Counted from the first letter of the stretch, positions 1-8,894 are shown. The stretch: DNA of 64,000 nt from Bradyrhizobium sp. Ec3.3 (GCF_000472925.1 NZ_AXAS01000025.1:62001-126000), one strand, 5' to 3'. Translations and numbers: made by a program. Notes: generated by a model not told the origin, from the sequence alone.

Positions 1-1
1 G

Positions 2-1396
2 CCGCTCTGCGACCTCCTCGGCAAGGTCATGAAGATCGACGCGCCGACACTGCGCGACATGATCAAGATCCTGCCGCCGAAGGTCGCCGCCTTCTTCGCG
101 AAATATCCGGACGGGATCGCGCCCGGCGACGAGCTTGCCGAAGCGCTGCCGGACCTGATGGACGCCGGCGAGATCACTGAGCTTGCCGCCGGCTTGCGCG
201 CCCGCCTGCTCGCTTATCTCCGCCACACCATCCCCGGATTCGACGATTGCACCGACCTCGTGCTCGCCGATCTCGGCTATTCCGGCAGCGTGCAGAAGGC
301 ACTGCGCCGCATCTTCGACCAGGAAGGCATCAGTATCCGCCTGCACGGCACCTACCTGATCTCGCTCGATGACGCCTTCGACGAGATCGCCGAGAGCGAC
401 ACCGCGGAAGGCTTCGTCTCGGATCTCGTGGTGACGCCCCATGTCAAGCGCATGCTGATCCGCAATGTCGCGCTGCTCGAGCAGATCTGCTGCTCGGCCG
501 AAGGCTCGGTACGCGACTATCAAGACGAGGCGGTCCTGCGCGAGATCAATCCGCGTCCGACCGAACAGATCGCGCTGGCCGCCGAGATCCAGTCGGGCGC
601 GCTGGCCTTCGCGGCGAGCGCGGACAGGATCGCCTCCGAATATGACCTGCTGCCTTATGCTGCGCTCGATGTCGCCGCGAGCTGGAGTGCGGCGACGCTG
701 GCGCGCCTGTTGCTACTGCCGGACGACGACGAGATCGCGCTGCTCGGCGGATTGAAGCACGACGTCAATCTGGGCACCCATGCGCTGGCGCCGCTGCTCG
801 ATGGCGGGTTCGTCCGTAACCAGCTCACCGCCCGCGGCCTTTCCGCCGCCTGCACCTCGGCAGCGCCGCCAATGTGGCTGGCCGCCAGCTTTGCCGGCCT
901 GTCGCCGTCCTATTCCTATCTCTACACCCTGTTCGGCGCGAATCGCCTGCCGGCCGATGTGTTCGAGGAAGCCTCCTGCAGTGCACTACAGATCGGCCTG
1001 TTCCGGACCGACGGCAGTGCCTCGATGGAAACGGTGACCGTCCAGCGCACCGGACTTGGCGAGCTGCGCCTGCGCATCCCGCTATCGCGGGCGATGGCGG
1101 TCGCGACGATTGCCGTCCCGCTGGCAAGGCTGGCCCGCGAGGGACTCCTTCACGGCGTGACCGTCCAGAGCGGCGACAGCGTTCGCGATGCGGCCGAAAG
1201 CCAGGAGGTGACGGGGATCTCCGCCGACAGCCTGGTACATGCCGGGCTCCAGCGAAACGGCTCCTATTACTGCGCCGAGAACGACGATGGCTGCCTCTTG
1301 ATCCCGGTCGGGCCGATGGCGGGGGACGTCGCGGTCTATTCGATCGCGCTCACCTCGCTCAGTCACGCCCGCATCCTCGCCACCGCGCTCGAATAA
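2..1396 (+). CDS. Hypothetical protein, HAD/COG5610-like C-terminal part (5' truncated)
   Basis: The frame is open to the left edge, so the true start lies outside the window; an internal ATG at 29 exists but codons before it read through. The visible 464 residues carry a motif DLGYSGSVQ near residue 95. This is the type of motif found in large HAD-superfamily-like proteins (COG5610) encoded in polysaccharide and surface-glycan clusters. No transmembrane segment or signal peptide is visible in this part. It is followed on the same strand by a glycosyltransferase-like gene (65 bases later) and a small third gene, which suggests an operon. The family assignment is an inference from that single motif and the context. 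Confidence 0.5.
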   Translation, partial: PLCDLLGKVMKIDAPTLRDMIKILPPKVAAFFAKYPDGIAPGDELAEALPDLMDAGEITELAAGLRARLLAYLRHTIPGFDDCTDLVLADLGYSGSVQKALRRIFDQEGISIRLHGTYLISLDDAFDEIAESDTAEGFVSDLVVTPHVKRMLIRNVALLEQICCSAEGSVRDYQDEAVLREINPRPTEQIALAAEIQSGALAFAASADRIASEYDLLPYAALDVAASWSAATLARLLLLPDDDEIALLGGLKHDVNLGTHALAPLLDGGFVRNQLTARGLSAACTSAAPPMWLAASFAGLSPSYSYLYTLFGANRLPADVFEEASCSALQIGLFRTDGSASMETVTVQRTGLGELRLRIPLSRAMAVATIAVPLARLAREGLLHGVTVQSGDSVRDAAESQEVTGISADSLVHAGLQRNGSYYCAENDDGCLLIPVGPMAGDVAVYSIALTSLSHARILATALE

Positions 1397-1461
1397 TGCG
1401 CCTGATCGGGCCCCCTCGCCCGTTGAAGCCCAAGGCCGATACGAAATGAGGGGGCACGGAG

Positions 1462-2772
1462 TTGACGGACGGAACGCAGACAGATCTTGACGGCGTTTTG
1501 CGCGCGGCCGGCATCCGGCTCGGCGACGCACAGCGTCATCGCCTCGGCTGGCTGGTCGGCCGTCACGGCGCCCCGACGGTGCAGATGGCGCATGAAGGCC
1601 GCCGCGGCGGCGGGGTGGTCATTCTGACCGAGCCGCCGAGCGGCGCCGCGGCCGAGCTGTTCTACCGCGCCCTGACTCCGGGTTGCGCGGTCGTCATCCC
1701 GCTCAGCGAGAATCCGGGCTTCGACTTCCTCAAGTCAAAGCTGACCGAGTTCGGCACCGTCGGCCCGAGCGCCGAGGGTCCGCATGAAATGTGGTGGGGC
1801 GGGATCGGCTGGTCGCGGTTTCTCGCGGCCGCGGATGAATGCACGGTGCGGCCGCGCGTCATCTCCTACTACCCTTACGGCACCGACCCCGATGCGATCC
1901 GTGCCTTGCAGCGCTCGCTCGAGGCCTTCGAGCTCGACAGCCATATCGAGCCGATCGCAGCCGAGTTCGGCGAAGAGGTGCTTTGTTTCGAGAAGGCCGA
2001 GTTCATCGCGCGAATGTGGAGCCGCTACCGCGAACCGCTGCTGTTTATCGAAGCGGGCGCGGTGCTGCGCGAGGCGCCCCTGCTGCCGTCCTCGCTCGGC
2101 TGCGACGTCGCTCTCCACAAGTGGAACCGCTGGGAGATGTCGGCTCAAACTCTCTATCTCGGTCGCACGGCCCGAGCGGAGCAATTGCTGCAAGCCTGGC
2201 ACCACCTTGCCGCCTCCCATCCCACGATCTGGGAAGGCTATCTGCTCGACCAGGCCTGGAGCCACGCCTCCTCGCATGGCCCGCTCGACACGGTTTGGCT
2301 CCCCCGCTCCTATCATGCGCTGACGGGTGACCTCGCCGCGAGCCGCGCGACCATCATCCATGCGCAGCCGACGACCACGACCGAGCTCGGGCCTGATCCC
2401 AGCTTCGCATCCCTCGTGCGCGCGGCCCGCCGCGCCGGCCGGACCGGCGCGCGCGACGCCTTCATGGTCATGACCTCTCAGGCTGCAGCCGACAACGGCG
2501 TGGCCGTGATTCTGCGCGATGTCGAGGCCAATGAGGCGCGCGCGATCGCCGCTACCGTCGAGGCGGTGACCGGCGCCTTTGCCCGCGACTGCGGCGGCTA
2601 TGGACGGTTCGAGCTGTCGCTCTGCGGCTGGCGGGACGACGTCAACACGGCACGGGAAGCTGCGCGCCTCGCGCGCTATCGCGTCGTCGAGATCGCGCCG
2701 GGTCAGAAGATTAGCGGCGACTTCTTCGCCAGCGCCGCGGCGCAAGCCACGCGCTGCCACCTGATCCCCTGA
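1462..2772 (+). CDS. Hypothetical protein, possibly glycosyltransferase-like
   Basis: This encodes 436 residues starting at a TTG preceded by a strong purine run (GAGGGGG, about 9 bases upstream); the first ATG would remove 27 residues. The middle part (about residues 135-290) alternates beta and alpha stretches and contains LLFIEAGAVLREAP, HKWNRWEMSAQTLYLG and WEGYLLDQAW. That pattern resembles GT-A-fold nucleotide-sugar transferases that place a substrate residue count after an E/D-x-G/D core, but no clean DxD motif is visible. It sits between the truncated HAD-like gene and a formyltransferase-like gene, consistent with surface glycan work. Function is not established by the sequence. Confidence 0.5.
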   Translation: MTDGTQTDLDGVLRAAGIRLGDAQRHRLGWLVGRHGAPTVQMAHEGRRGGGVVILTEPPSGAAAELFYRALTPGCAVVIPLSENPGFDFLKSKLTEFGTVGPSAEGPHEMWWGGIGWSRFLAAADECTVRPRVISYYPYGTDPDAIRALQRSLEAFELDSHIEPIAAEFGEEVLCFEKAEFIARMWSRYREPLLFIEAGAVLREAPLLPSSLGCDVALHKWNRWEMSAQTLYLGRTARAEQLLQAWHHLAASHPTIWEGYLLDQAWSHASSHGPLDTVWLPRSYHALTGDLAASRATIIHAQPTTTTELGPDPSFASLVRAARRAGRTGARDAFMVMTSQAAADNGVAVILRDVEANEARAIAATVEAVTGAFARDCGGYGRFELSLCGWRDDVNTAREAARLARYRVVEIAPGQKISGDFFASAAAQATRCHLIP

Positions 2773-2786
2773 CGAGAGCTACTCCG

Positions 2787-3317
2787 ATGCTGAAGACCAT
2801 CATCCTGCTCACACAAACCGGCCAACAGCAGCTACCGCTTGCCGCGCTGCTCCGCGAGCACAACCCAAGCCTCTCCTTCTGCTCGGCGCTATCGGCGCGC
2901 GATCTGCTCGCGATCGCACCCGAAACCTTACGCGATGCGCGGCTCGTATCGTTTGCCAACGACACCGCGATATCGGAGAAATTCCTGCTCCAGCTCGGGT
3001 GCGGCGCCAACAAATTCTATGTCGCGCCCGTTCAATATCCGGGTCTGCCGACCGCGCCCGACGACGGCGATGATCCGCGGTGCTTCTCGGCGATCGCGCA
3101 ATCGATGACGATCTGGCCGGACACCCGCCGCGTGGTCGGACTTGAAACCCTGACCGTTCCGGAAGATGCGTCGTTGATCGAACGCGAGCGGCAGACCTTC
3201 ACCCGGCTCGCGCACCTTTTCTGGCGGATGGCCGGCATGATCGCGAATGAAGCGACCGAGCTGCCGGGGATCATCGAGAGCACCGAAAGCAAGCCGAGCT
3301 TTGCGCAGATGAACTGA
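2787..3317 (+). CDS. Hypothetical protein, remote formyltransferase-fold candidate
   Basis: This small protein of 176 residues starts 14 bases after the previous stop and so is probably co-transcribed with it. The stretch FYVAPVQYPGLP (around residues 77-88), followed by a run of polar residues, recalls the NFHPGPPxYPG core of methionyl-tRNA-formyltransferase-type enzymes. The catalytic Asn-His pair of that fold is not conserved here. If related, it is a divergent or inactive member, perhaps modifying an amino-sugar. It ends convergently 2 bases from the CoA-transferase gene on the other strand. The family call is weak; the reading frame itself is well supported by codon use and spacing. Confidence 0.45.
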   Translation: MLKTIILLTQTGQQQLPLAALLREHNPSLSFCSALSARDLLAIAPETLRDARLVSFANDTAISEKFLLQLGCGANKFYVAPVQYPGLPTAPDDGDDPRCFSAIAQSMTIWPDTRRVVGLETLTVPEDASLIERERQTFTRLAHLFWRMAGMIANEATELPGIIESTESKPSFAQMN

Positions 3318-3319
3318 GG

Positions 3320-4570
3320 CTAACGGCCTCGCTTCATCGGCTCCGCGGACAATGCATCGCGATGCTCCGGCGCCGCGATCGCGATCAGGCGGCGCGCGCG
3401 TTCGGCAAGATCGCAGCCGCGCAGCTCCGCCACGCCCCACTCGGTCACGATGGCGTCGACGTCGGCGCGCGGCGTCGTCACGGTCTCCACATCGGGCACG
3501 ATGCGGCTCGTTCCATCCGAGGCGGTTGCGGGTAGCGCAATGATGGCCCTGCCGCCGGGCGAAGCGTTGGCGCCACGCACGAAGTCGAGCTGCCCGCCGA
3601 TGGCGCCGACAGCCACGCCGTTCAAGCTCTCGGAATTGACCGAGCCGTCGAGACCGACCTGAAGCGCGGAATTGATCGCGACCAGCTGGCTAATCTGCGC
3701 CAGCACGCCCTGGTTATGCGTGTAGCAGGCCGGGCGCACCGCAACCGCCCTGTTCTCATGCACGAAGCGATAGAGCCGCGGCGTGCCGATCACCTGATTG
3801 GTGACGGTGATGCCCACATCCAGCCCCTTGCGCGCGTTGGTGACGGTGCCGCACTCGATCAGGTCGACGACAGCGTCGTTGATAAGGCCGGAATGAATGC
3901 CGAGGTCGCGTGCATGCGAGAGCGAGGACAGGATCGCGTCCGGAATCCTGCCGACCCCGAACTGCAAGGTGCTGCCGTCGGCGATCAGGCCTGCCGCATG
4001 CGCGGCGATGCGGCGCGACACATCATCAGGGGGCGCTGACGGCAATTCAACAGGCGAATGGTGGGCAACAATTCTCAGATGGATCGGCACGTCATCCGGC
4101 CATTCGGCGCCATGGGTCCAGGGCGCATCCGGATTGATTTCCGCAACGACCAGCCGTGCGCGGCGCGCGGCATCGATCACATAGTCGTTCGAAAGGCTGG
4201 CGCTGAGCCTGCCGTCGCTCGCTTGCGCGAGCTGCACCAGCACGACGTCCGCCCGGTGCCGTCCTGCAGCGAAATCAGCGCAGAAGGCGCTGTAGTTGCT
4301 CGGGATCACGGCAAGCCGGCCGGCCCTGGCGAGGCGTCGGGCGTTGCCGATCACGCCATAGCTGAGAAAAGAGATGTTCGCCGCGCATTCGGACGAAAAC
4401 GTCTCGGAGAAGAGCGGGCCAACCAGAAGACGCAACGGCGGAAGATGATCCGCCTGTGCCACGAGCGCTTCGGTGAGCGTGCGCGGCTCGGCCGTCGCCT
4501 GCCCGCACACCACGAGATCGCCGTCCTGGATCAGGCCGGTGAAGTCGATCGTTGGCGCATTTCCGGACAC
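3320..4570 (-). CDS. Acetyl-CoA hydrolase/transferase family protein (4-hydroxybutyrate CoA-transferase-like)
   Basis: The 416 residues cover the whole acetyl-CoA hydrolase/transferase fold: an N-terminal half with LLVGPLFSE and a C-terminal half with GQLDFVRGA, SRIVPDVETVTTPRADVDAIVTE and the terminal WGVAELRG block. Family I CoA-transferases attack with a Glu in a motif of the type GIHTEM; here residues 224-229 read GIHSGL, so Gly228 sits where the Glu is expected. Such enzymes usually activate a carboxylic acid by moving CoA from an acyl-CoA. The start is a GTG that lies 3 bases past the acyl-CoA dehydrogenase stop, so the two are translationally linked. In this locus the likely substrate is an imported C4-C5 dicarboxylate. 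Confidence 0.85.
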   Translation of the reverse strand: MSGNAPTIDFTGLIQDGDLVVCGQATAEPRTLTEALVAQADHLPPLRLLVGPLFSETFSSECAANISFLSYGVIGNARRLARAGRLAVIPSNYSAFCADFAAGRHRADVVLVQLAQASDGRLSASLSNDYVIDAARRARLVVAEINPDAPWTHGAEWPDDVPIHLRIVAHHSPVELPSAPPDDVSRRIAAHAAGLIADGSTLQFGVGRIPDAILSSLSHARDLGIHSGLINDAVVDLIECGTVTNARKGLDVGITVTNQVIGTPRLYRFVHENRAVAVRPACYTHNQGVLAQISQLVAINSALQVGLDGSVNSESLNGVAVGAIGGQLDFVRGANASPGGRAIIALPATASDGTSRIVPDVETVTTPRADVDAIVTEWGVAELRGCDLAERARRLIAIAAPEHRDALSAEPMKRGR

Positions 4571-4573
4571 GGC

Positions 4574-5740
4574 TTAGTACGACTTGGCGAGGCCGAGCAC
4601 TTTCTCCGCGATGAAGCTGAGCGCGAGCTGCGGGCTGACCGGCGCAATCCGCGGGATCAGGATCTCGCGCAAATAGCGCTCGACGTGAAACTCCTTGGCA
4701 TAGCCGAAGCCGCCATGCGTCATCACGGCCTGCTCGCACGCCGAAAAGCCGGCCTCGCCCGCGAGATATTTTGCGGCATTGGCGGCGGCGCCGCACGGCA
4801 TGCCCTTGTCATATTGCCAGGCGGCCGACATCACCATCAGCCAGGCGGCTTCGAGCTCGACCCAGTTCACCGCGAGCGGATGCTGGATGCCCTGGTTCTT
4901 GCCGATCGGGCGGTTGAACACGACACGCGTCTTGGCATATTCGGTGGCGCGCGACAGCGCGAGCTTTCCGAGGCCCACCGCTTCGGCCGCAATGAGGATA
5001 CGTTCGGGATTCATGCCTTCGAGAATGTACTCGAAGCCACGGCCCTCCTCGCCGATCCGATCCTCCATCGGGATCTCGAAATCCTCGAAGAAGAGCTCGT
5101 TGGAATCGACGATCTTGCGGCCCATCTTCTCGATCTCGTGGACCTTGATCCGCTTGCGGTCGAAATCCGTGTAGAACAGACTGAGGCCATGAGTGGGCGA
5201 GCGCACGTCCTCAAGGGGCGTCGTGCGCGCGAGCAGCAGGATCTTGTGCGCGACCTGCGCGGTCGAGATCCAGACCTTCTGGCCGTTGACGATGTAGCGG
5301 TCATTCTTGGCGACCGCGCGCGTCTTGAGCTGCGTGGTATTGAGGCCAGTGTTGGGCTCGGTTACCGCGAAACAGGCCTTCTCGCGACCCTCCACCATCG
5401 GTGGCAGCATGCGCTTGCGCTGCTCTTCAGTGCCGAACACGACAACGGGATTGAGGCCGAACACGTTGATATGCACGGCGGAGGCGCCGGACATGCCGGC
5501 GCCGGATTCCGCGATGGTTCGCATCATGATCGCGGCCTCGGTGATACCGAGCCCGGAGCCGCCATACTCCTCCGGAACGCAGATGCCGAGCCAGCCGGCG
5601 TCGGCCAGCGCCTTGTGGAAATCGTGCGGGAAGCCGCCCTCACGGTCCTTGTTCAGCCAGTAGGCGTCGTCAAAGCCTTCGCAGATCTTTGCGATGGCGT
5701 CGCGGATGGCTTCCTGCTGATCACTGAGCGCGAAATCCAT
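4574..5740 (-). CDS. Acyl-CoA dehydrogenase
   Basis: This FAD-dependent enzyme (388 residues, normal family length) would introduce an alpha-beta double bond into an acyl-CoA in the cytoplasm. It has the FAD/substrate motifs CFAVTEPNTGLNTTQLKT (about 123-140) and WIST (157-160), and the C-terminal HGGFGYAKEFHVERYLRE. The usual C-terminal base motif YEGT is absent; the segment reads LREILIPRIAPVSPQ. Glu246 in NPERILIAA aligns with the alternative base on helix G known from isovaleryl-CoA and long-chain dehydrogenases. A strong Shine-Dalgarno (AAAGGAG) precedes ATG 5740. It lies between dctM and the CoA-transferase-like gene in one transcription unit. Confidence 0.93.
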   Translation of the reverse strand: MDFALSDQQEAIRDAIAKICEGFDDAYWLNKDREGGFPHDFHKALADAGWLGICVPEEYGGSGLGITEAAIMMRTIAESGAGMSGASAVHINVFGLNPVVVFGTEEQRKRMLPPMVEGREKACFAVTEPNTGLNTTQLKTRAVAKNDRYIVNGQKVWISTAQVAHKILLLARTTPLEDVRSPTHGLSLFYTDFDRKRIKVHEIEKMGRKIVDSNELFFEDFEIPMEDRIGEEGRGFEYILEGMNPERILIAAEAVGLGKLALSRATEYAKTRVVFNRPIGKNQGIQHPLAVNWVELEAAWLMVMSAAWQYDKGMPCGAAANAAKYLAGEAGFSACEQAVMTHGGFGYAKEFHVERYLREILIPRIAPVSPQLALSFIAEKVLGLAKSY

Positions 5741-5770
5741 GATGGTCTCCTTTGCCGGAGGCTCGTAAGC

Positions 5771-7060
5771 TTAGCGCCCCATCTGCGAGGGCAGCCAGAG
5801 GATGATACTCGGGAACGCCACCAGGATCGCGATCGCGACCAGGTGCGCGATGAAATGCGGGAAGGTGCCGTGGAACACCTCCGCCACCGGCCGCTTGGCG
5901 TAGCGGGCGACGATGAAGCAATTGAGCCCGACCGGCGGGGTGATCATGCCGACCTCGGCGGTGACGATCTTGATGACGCCGAACCAGATCGGATCGAAGC
6001 CGAGCGTTTTGATCAGCGGCAGTACGATCGGCACCGTCAGTACCAAGATCGCGATCTGGTCCATGAAGGAGCCGAGCACGATATAGCCGCAGAGGATCAG
6101 CGTGATGATCACCCAACGCGAAGTCGGCAGCGAGCCGATCCAGGCGACGAGGTCCTGCGTCACATGTGTCAACGTGAAGAAGTAGCCGAAGATCGAGGCG
6201 CCCACCAGGATCATGATGATCATGCAGGTGCCATGACAGGCCCGCAGCAGCGTCCTGTAGAGCGAGTACGGCGAGATCTTGCCCTTGACGATCGCAAGCA
6301 GGAAGGCACCGAATGCACCGAAGGCCGAGGCTTCCGTCGGCGTCGCGACGCCGAGATAGATCGTGCCGGTCACGATCGAGAACAGCACCACCATCGGCGA
6401 GACCTGCCAGAGCAGAGCGAACTTGTCGCGCCACGGCACCGATTTTGCGCCCGGCGCGCGCGACGGGTCCTGCCAGACCAGAAAATAGATCGTGGCCATG
6501 ATGGTGATGGTGACGAGGATCGCCGGAATGATGCCGCTGATCAGCAGCTTGCCGATGTTCACTTCCGCAAGCAGGCCGAAGATCACGAGTGCGACGCTGG
6601 TCGGCAGCAGCATGGATAGGGTACCGGAGATCGCGACCACGCCTGCCGCCATCTTCGGCTCATAGCCCTGGCGGATCATCGCCGGCAGGCTGGTCGAGGA
6701 CAGCGTCGCGGCGGATGCTGTCGACGTGCCGCAGATCGCGCCGAAGCCGGCGCCCGCGAGCGCCGTTGCCATGCCGAGCCCGCCGGGGATGCGGCCGACC
6801 CAGGCCGAGGCCGTCTTGAACAGATCGTCCGCGACGCCCGACAGCAGCACGAGATCGGCCATCAGCAGGAACATCGGGATGGTGATCAGCTCGTAGGACG
6901 AGACGGTCGAGAGCGGTGCCGTTTGCAGGATGCCCGACAGCGTCGCAAAGCCGCCGACCATCACGAGCCCCACCGAACCGGAAAAGGCCATTGCAAAGCC
7001 GACGGGCGTGCCGAGCGCGAGCAGGCAGAACAGAAGTCCGAGAACGATGAGAGGTGTCAT
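5771..7060 (-). CDS. dctM: TRAP transporter large permease (DctM family)
   Basis: This is the 429-residue inner-membrane subunit that carries the substrate in a tripartite ATP-independent periplasmic system driven by an ion gradient. The sequence consists almost entirely of hydrophobic helices (about 12), starts PLIVLGLLFCLLALGTPVGFAMAF, and has the conserved GTSTASAATLSSTSLPAM loop near residue 115 and the late VKIVTAEVGMITPPVGLN-type block (here KIVTAEVGMITPPVGLNCF). It follows dctQ by 11 bases and precedes the acyl-CoA dehydrogenase, so transporter and catabolic genes are one operon. The substrate is not visible in the sequence; context favours a small dicarboxylate. Confidence 0.95.
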   Translation of the reverse strand: MTPLIVLGLLFCLLALGTPVGFAMAFSGSVGLVMVGGFATLSGILQTAPLSTVSSYELITIPMFLLMADLVLLSGVADDLFKTASAWVGRIPGGLGMATALAGAGFGAICGTSTASAATLSSTSLPAMIRQGYEPKMAAGVVAISGTLSMLLPTSVALVIFGLLAEVNIGKLLISGIIPAILVTITIMATIYFLVWQDPSRAPGAKSVPWRDKFALLWQVSPMVVLFSIVTGTIYLGVATPTEASAFGAFGAFLLAIVKGKISPYSLYRTLLRACHGTCMIIMILVGASIFGYFFTLTHVTQDLVAWIGSLPTSRWVIITLILCGYIVLGSFMDQIAILVLTVPIVLPLIKTLGFDPIWFGVIKIVTAEVGMITPPVGLNCFIVARYAKRPVAEVFHGTFPHFIAHLVAIAILVAFPSIILWLPSQMGR

Positions 7061-7071
7061 GGACGCTGCCG

Positions 7072-7626
7072 CTACTCGAAGGATCTCGCTTCGCCGATCC
7101 CGGTCACCGGTGGCAAAGGATAGAGGTCGCGCCCGCTGATGAGGCTCAGCACATTGCCGATGAGCTGCAGCATCAGTCGCAGCACCAGCACGCCGCAGCC
7201 GAACGGCACCAGCGCTGCCGAGATCCAGGTCGGCCAGGGAATAGCGCCCGCGAGCACGTCATGCTGCTCGTAATTCTCAAGGGCCCGCTCGAAGCCGACC
7301 TTGCAAATTAGGACGAAGACGAACAAACCCGCCAGCGCGGTGATGATCTCCGACAGCCGCCGTCCCGCCGGCGAGAAACGCGACAACAAAATATCGACGC
7401 CGACATGGGCATGCTCGCGCAAGCCGTCCGACAGCGTGAGGAAGAACACACCGGCGAGGAGATAGAGCCCGATCAGGTCGTAGGTGAAGGAGAACGGCCG
7501 GTTCATGACGTAGCGCATGAACACGTCGGTCACGACAAGCACCATGATCACGAACAGGAATACCACCGCGATCACCGTCAGCGCGCGCTCCAGCGCGGAA
7601 AGCGCATTGCCGAGCTTCTCGATCAC
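7072..7626 (-). CDS. dctQ: TRAP transporter small permease (DctQ family)
   Basis: This small membrane subunit of the TRAP system has 184 residues and four predicted helices (around ALTVIAVVFLFVIMVLV, LIGLYLLAGVFFLTLSDG, IITALAGLFVFVLICKV and ISAALVPFGCGVLVLRL). The longer open frame runs back into dctP, but a GTG at 7626 has a good ribosome site (AAAGGGGA) and begins VIEKLGNALSALERALT, as is usual for the family, so I chose it. The gene then starts 29 bases after the dctP stop. It works with DctM (next gene) and DctP (previous gene). Confidence 0.9.
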   Translation of the reverse strand: MIEKLGNALSALERALTVIAVVFLFVIMVLVVTDVFMRYVMNRPFSFTYDLIGLYLLAGVFFLTLSDGLREHAHVGVDILLSRFSPAGRRLSEIITALAGLFVFVLICKVGFERALENYEQHDVLAGAIPWPTWISAALVPFGCGVLVLRLMLQLIGNVLSLISGRDLYPLPPVTGIGEARSFE

Positions 7627-7655
7627 GTCCGGCGTCCCCTTTGTCCCTGCCTGCG

Positions 7656-8678
7656 CTACTTCGTGCTGCCTGCGGCGAGTAAAGCCTCGAATTCCTTCAG
7701 CGCGGCCGAGGCCTGCTTGCCGCGGCTGTCGAGACCGGACGCCCATTCCTGGCCGACGCCCTTGAGCTTGTCCTTGATCTCGGCGCGGGTTGCCTCCGGC
7801 AGCGGCTCAAAGCTGACGCCGCTCTCGGTAAGGTGCTGCTTCGTCGTGTCCTGCTCCTTGTCGACGTCGGCGCAGGCCTTCGGCTCGATCGCCTCGGAGG
7901 CCTGGTCCATCGCCTTCTTCACGTCCTCGGGCAGCTTGTCCCAGACTGACTGGTTGATGGAATAGGCGACGATGAAGCTGCCGAAGCTGACGCCTTCGGT
8001 GGCGTGCTTGACGAGCTTGTCGAGACCGTAGGCGACGACGCTTTCCATCGGGAACAAAAGGCCGTCCATCGTGCCGCGCGACAGCGATTCATAGGCATCG
8101 GGCGCGGCCATGCGCACCGGCACGGCGCCAAGCGCGCGCAGCGTCAGATCCTGCGCGCCGCCGGTGGTGCGCAGCTTCAGGCCCTGCATGTCCTTCGGCG
8201 TCTCGACCTTCGCCTTGGCGGTCCACACCTGATAGGGCGGCAACACCACCTCGAACAGCAGCTTGATCTTGTTGGGTGCATATTCCTGCTTGGCGAGCAG
8301 GCCTTCGCGCGCGGTCTTCCAGTAGGCGAGCGTGCCCTGGCAGCTCGTCTGGAACGCGCCCGGCAATTGCGCGACCTCCGACAGCGGCATCTTATCCGAG
8401 ACGTAGGACGGCCCGATGTAGCCGATGTCGACGACGCCGGATTGCGTCAGGCGTAGCATGTCGGCAGCTTTGCCGATCTGCTGGTTCGGATAATAGGTGA
8501 AGGTGACCGCGCCGTTGGTCCGCTTGGTGACGTCGTCCATCCACGGCTTCAGCATCAGGCGGACGAGGTAATGGCCGGCGGGAAAGGAGTCGGCGACCTT
8601 CAGCTCCAGCGCCCGAGCCGGGCCGGTCACGATCGGCAGCCCCAGAGCCGCGAGAGCCCACACCAGCTTCCTGTTCAT
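7656..8678 (-). CDS. dctP: TRAP transporter substrate-binding protein (DctP family)
   Basis: This periplasmic binding protein (340 residues) begins with a Sec signal peptide MNRKLVWALAALGLPIVTGPARA cleaved before LELKVADSFP. It has the family features LKLRTTGGAQDLTLRALGAVPVRM near residue 170 (including the conserved Arg that pairs with a substrate carboxylate) and GTMDGLLFPMESV near 207. It is the first gene of the operon dctP-dctQ-dctM-acyl-CoA dehydrogenase-CoA-transferase, preceded by GGGAGAAACG as ribosome site. The 216-base region upstream is shared with a divergent maoC-citE-iclR unit. Confidence 0.95.
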   Translation of the reverse strand: MNRKLVWALAALGLPIVTGPARALELKVADSFPAGHYLVRLMLKPWMDDVTKRTNGAVTFTYYPNQQIGKAADMLRLTQSGVVDIGYIGPSYVSDKMPLSEVAQLPGAFQTSCQGTLAYWKTAREGLLAKQEYAPNKIKLLFEVVLPPYQVWTAKAKVETPKDMQGLKLRTTGGAQDLTLRALGAVPVRMAAPDAYESLSRGTMDGLLFPMESVVAYGLDKLVKHATEGVSFGSFIVAYSINQSVWDKLPEDVKKAMDQASEAIEPKACADVDKEQDTTKQHLTESGVSFEPLPEATRAEIKDKLKGVGQEWASGLDSRGKQASAALKEFEALLAAGSTK

Positions 8679-8894
8679 TCGTTTCTCCCTGACGCGAGGT
8701 AACGCCGGCGCCGCAGCTCAAGCGGCTGGCCCCTCGCACCGATTTCTTGCTTGAGCCAAACGTACATATATGTGAATTTATCTGTCAAGGTTATGAACAA
8801 TGCATGGGGCTATGCGTGGTTGGGGCCGGAAAGGCTGGGATTTCGCCCCCGGCGTTCCCGCATCTGAACCATCGGCTTGGAACGGAGAGACAGG
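8679..8894. promoter_or_regulatory. Divergent promoter region, dctP / maoC, with ATATAT-centred palindrome
   Basis: This region separates two divergent transcription units of the same locus. Inside it, 8764-8773 is the perfect palindrome ACATATATGT in an AT-rich stretch (to about 8790), which stands out against the GC-rich surroundings. The IclR-family gene at the end of the maoC unit is the natural candidate to bind here. No sigma-54 type element with correct GG/GC spacing was found. The operator role is inference. Confidence 0.45.

Noticed and set aside
4058..6619. Very long open frame on the plus strand opposite the CoA-transferase and acyl-CoA dehydrogenase genes
   Set aside because: It lies wholly antisense to genes with clear families and is rich in Arg, Asp and His as expected from reverse reading of high-GC codons. 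It has no ribosome site and no recognizable domain.
8735..8752. Possible sigma-54 (-24/-12) promoter before maoC (GCAC...TTGC)
   Set aside because: The spacing is two bases too long and the GG of the -24 element is not present.
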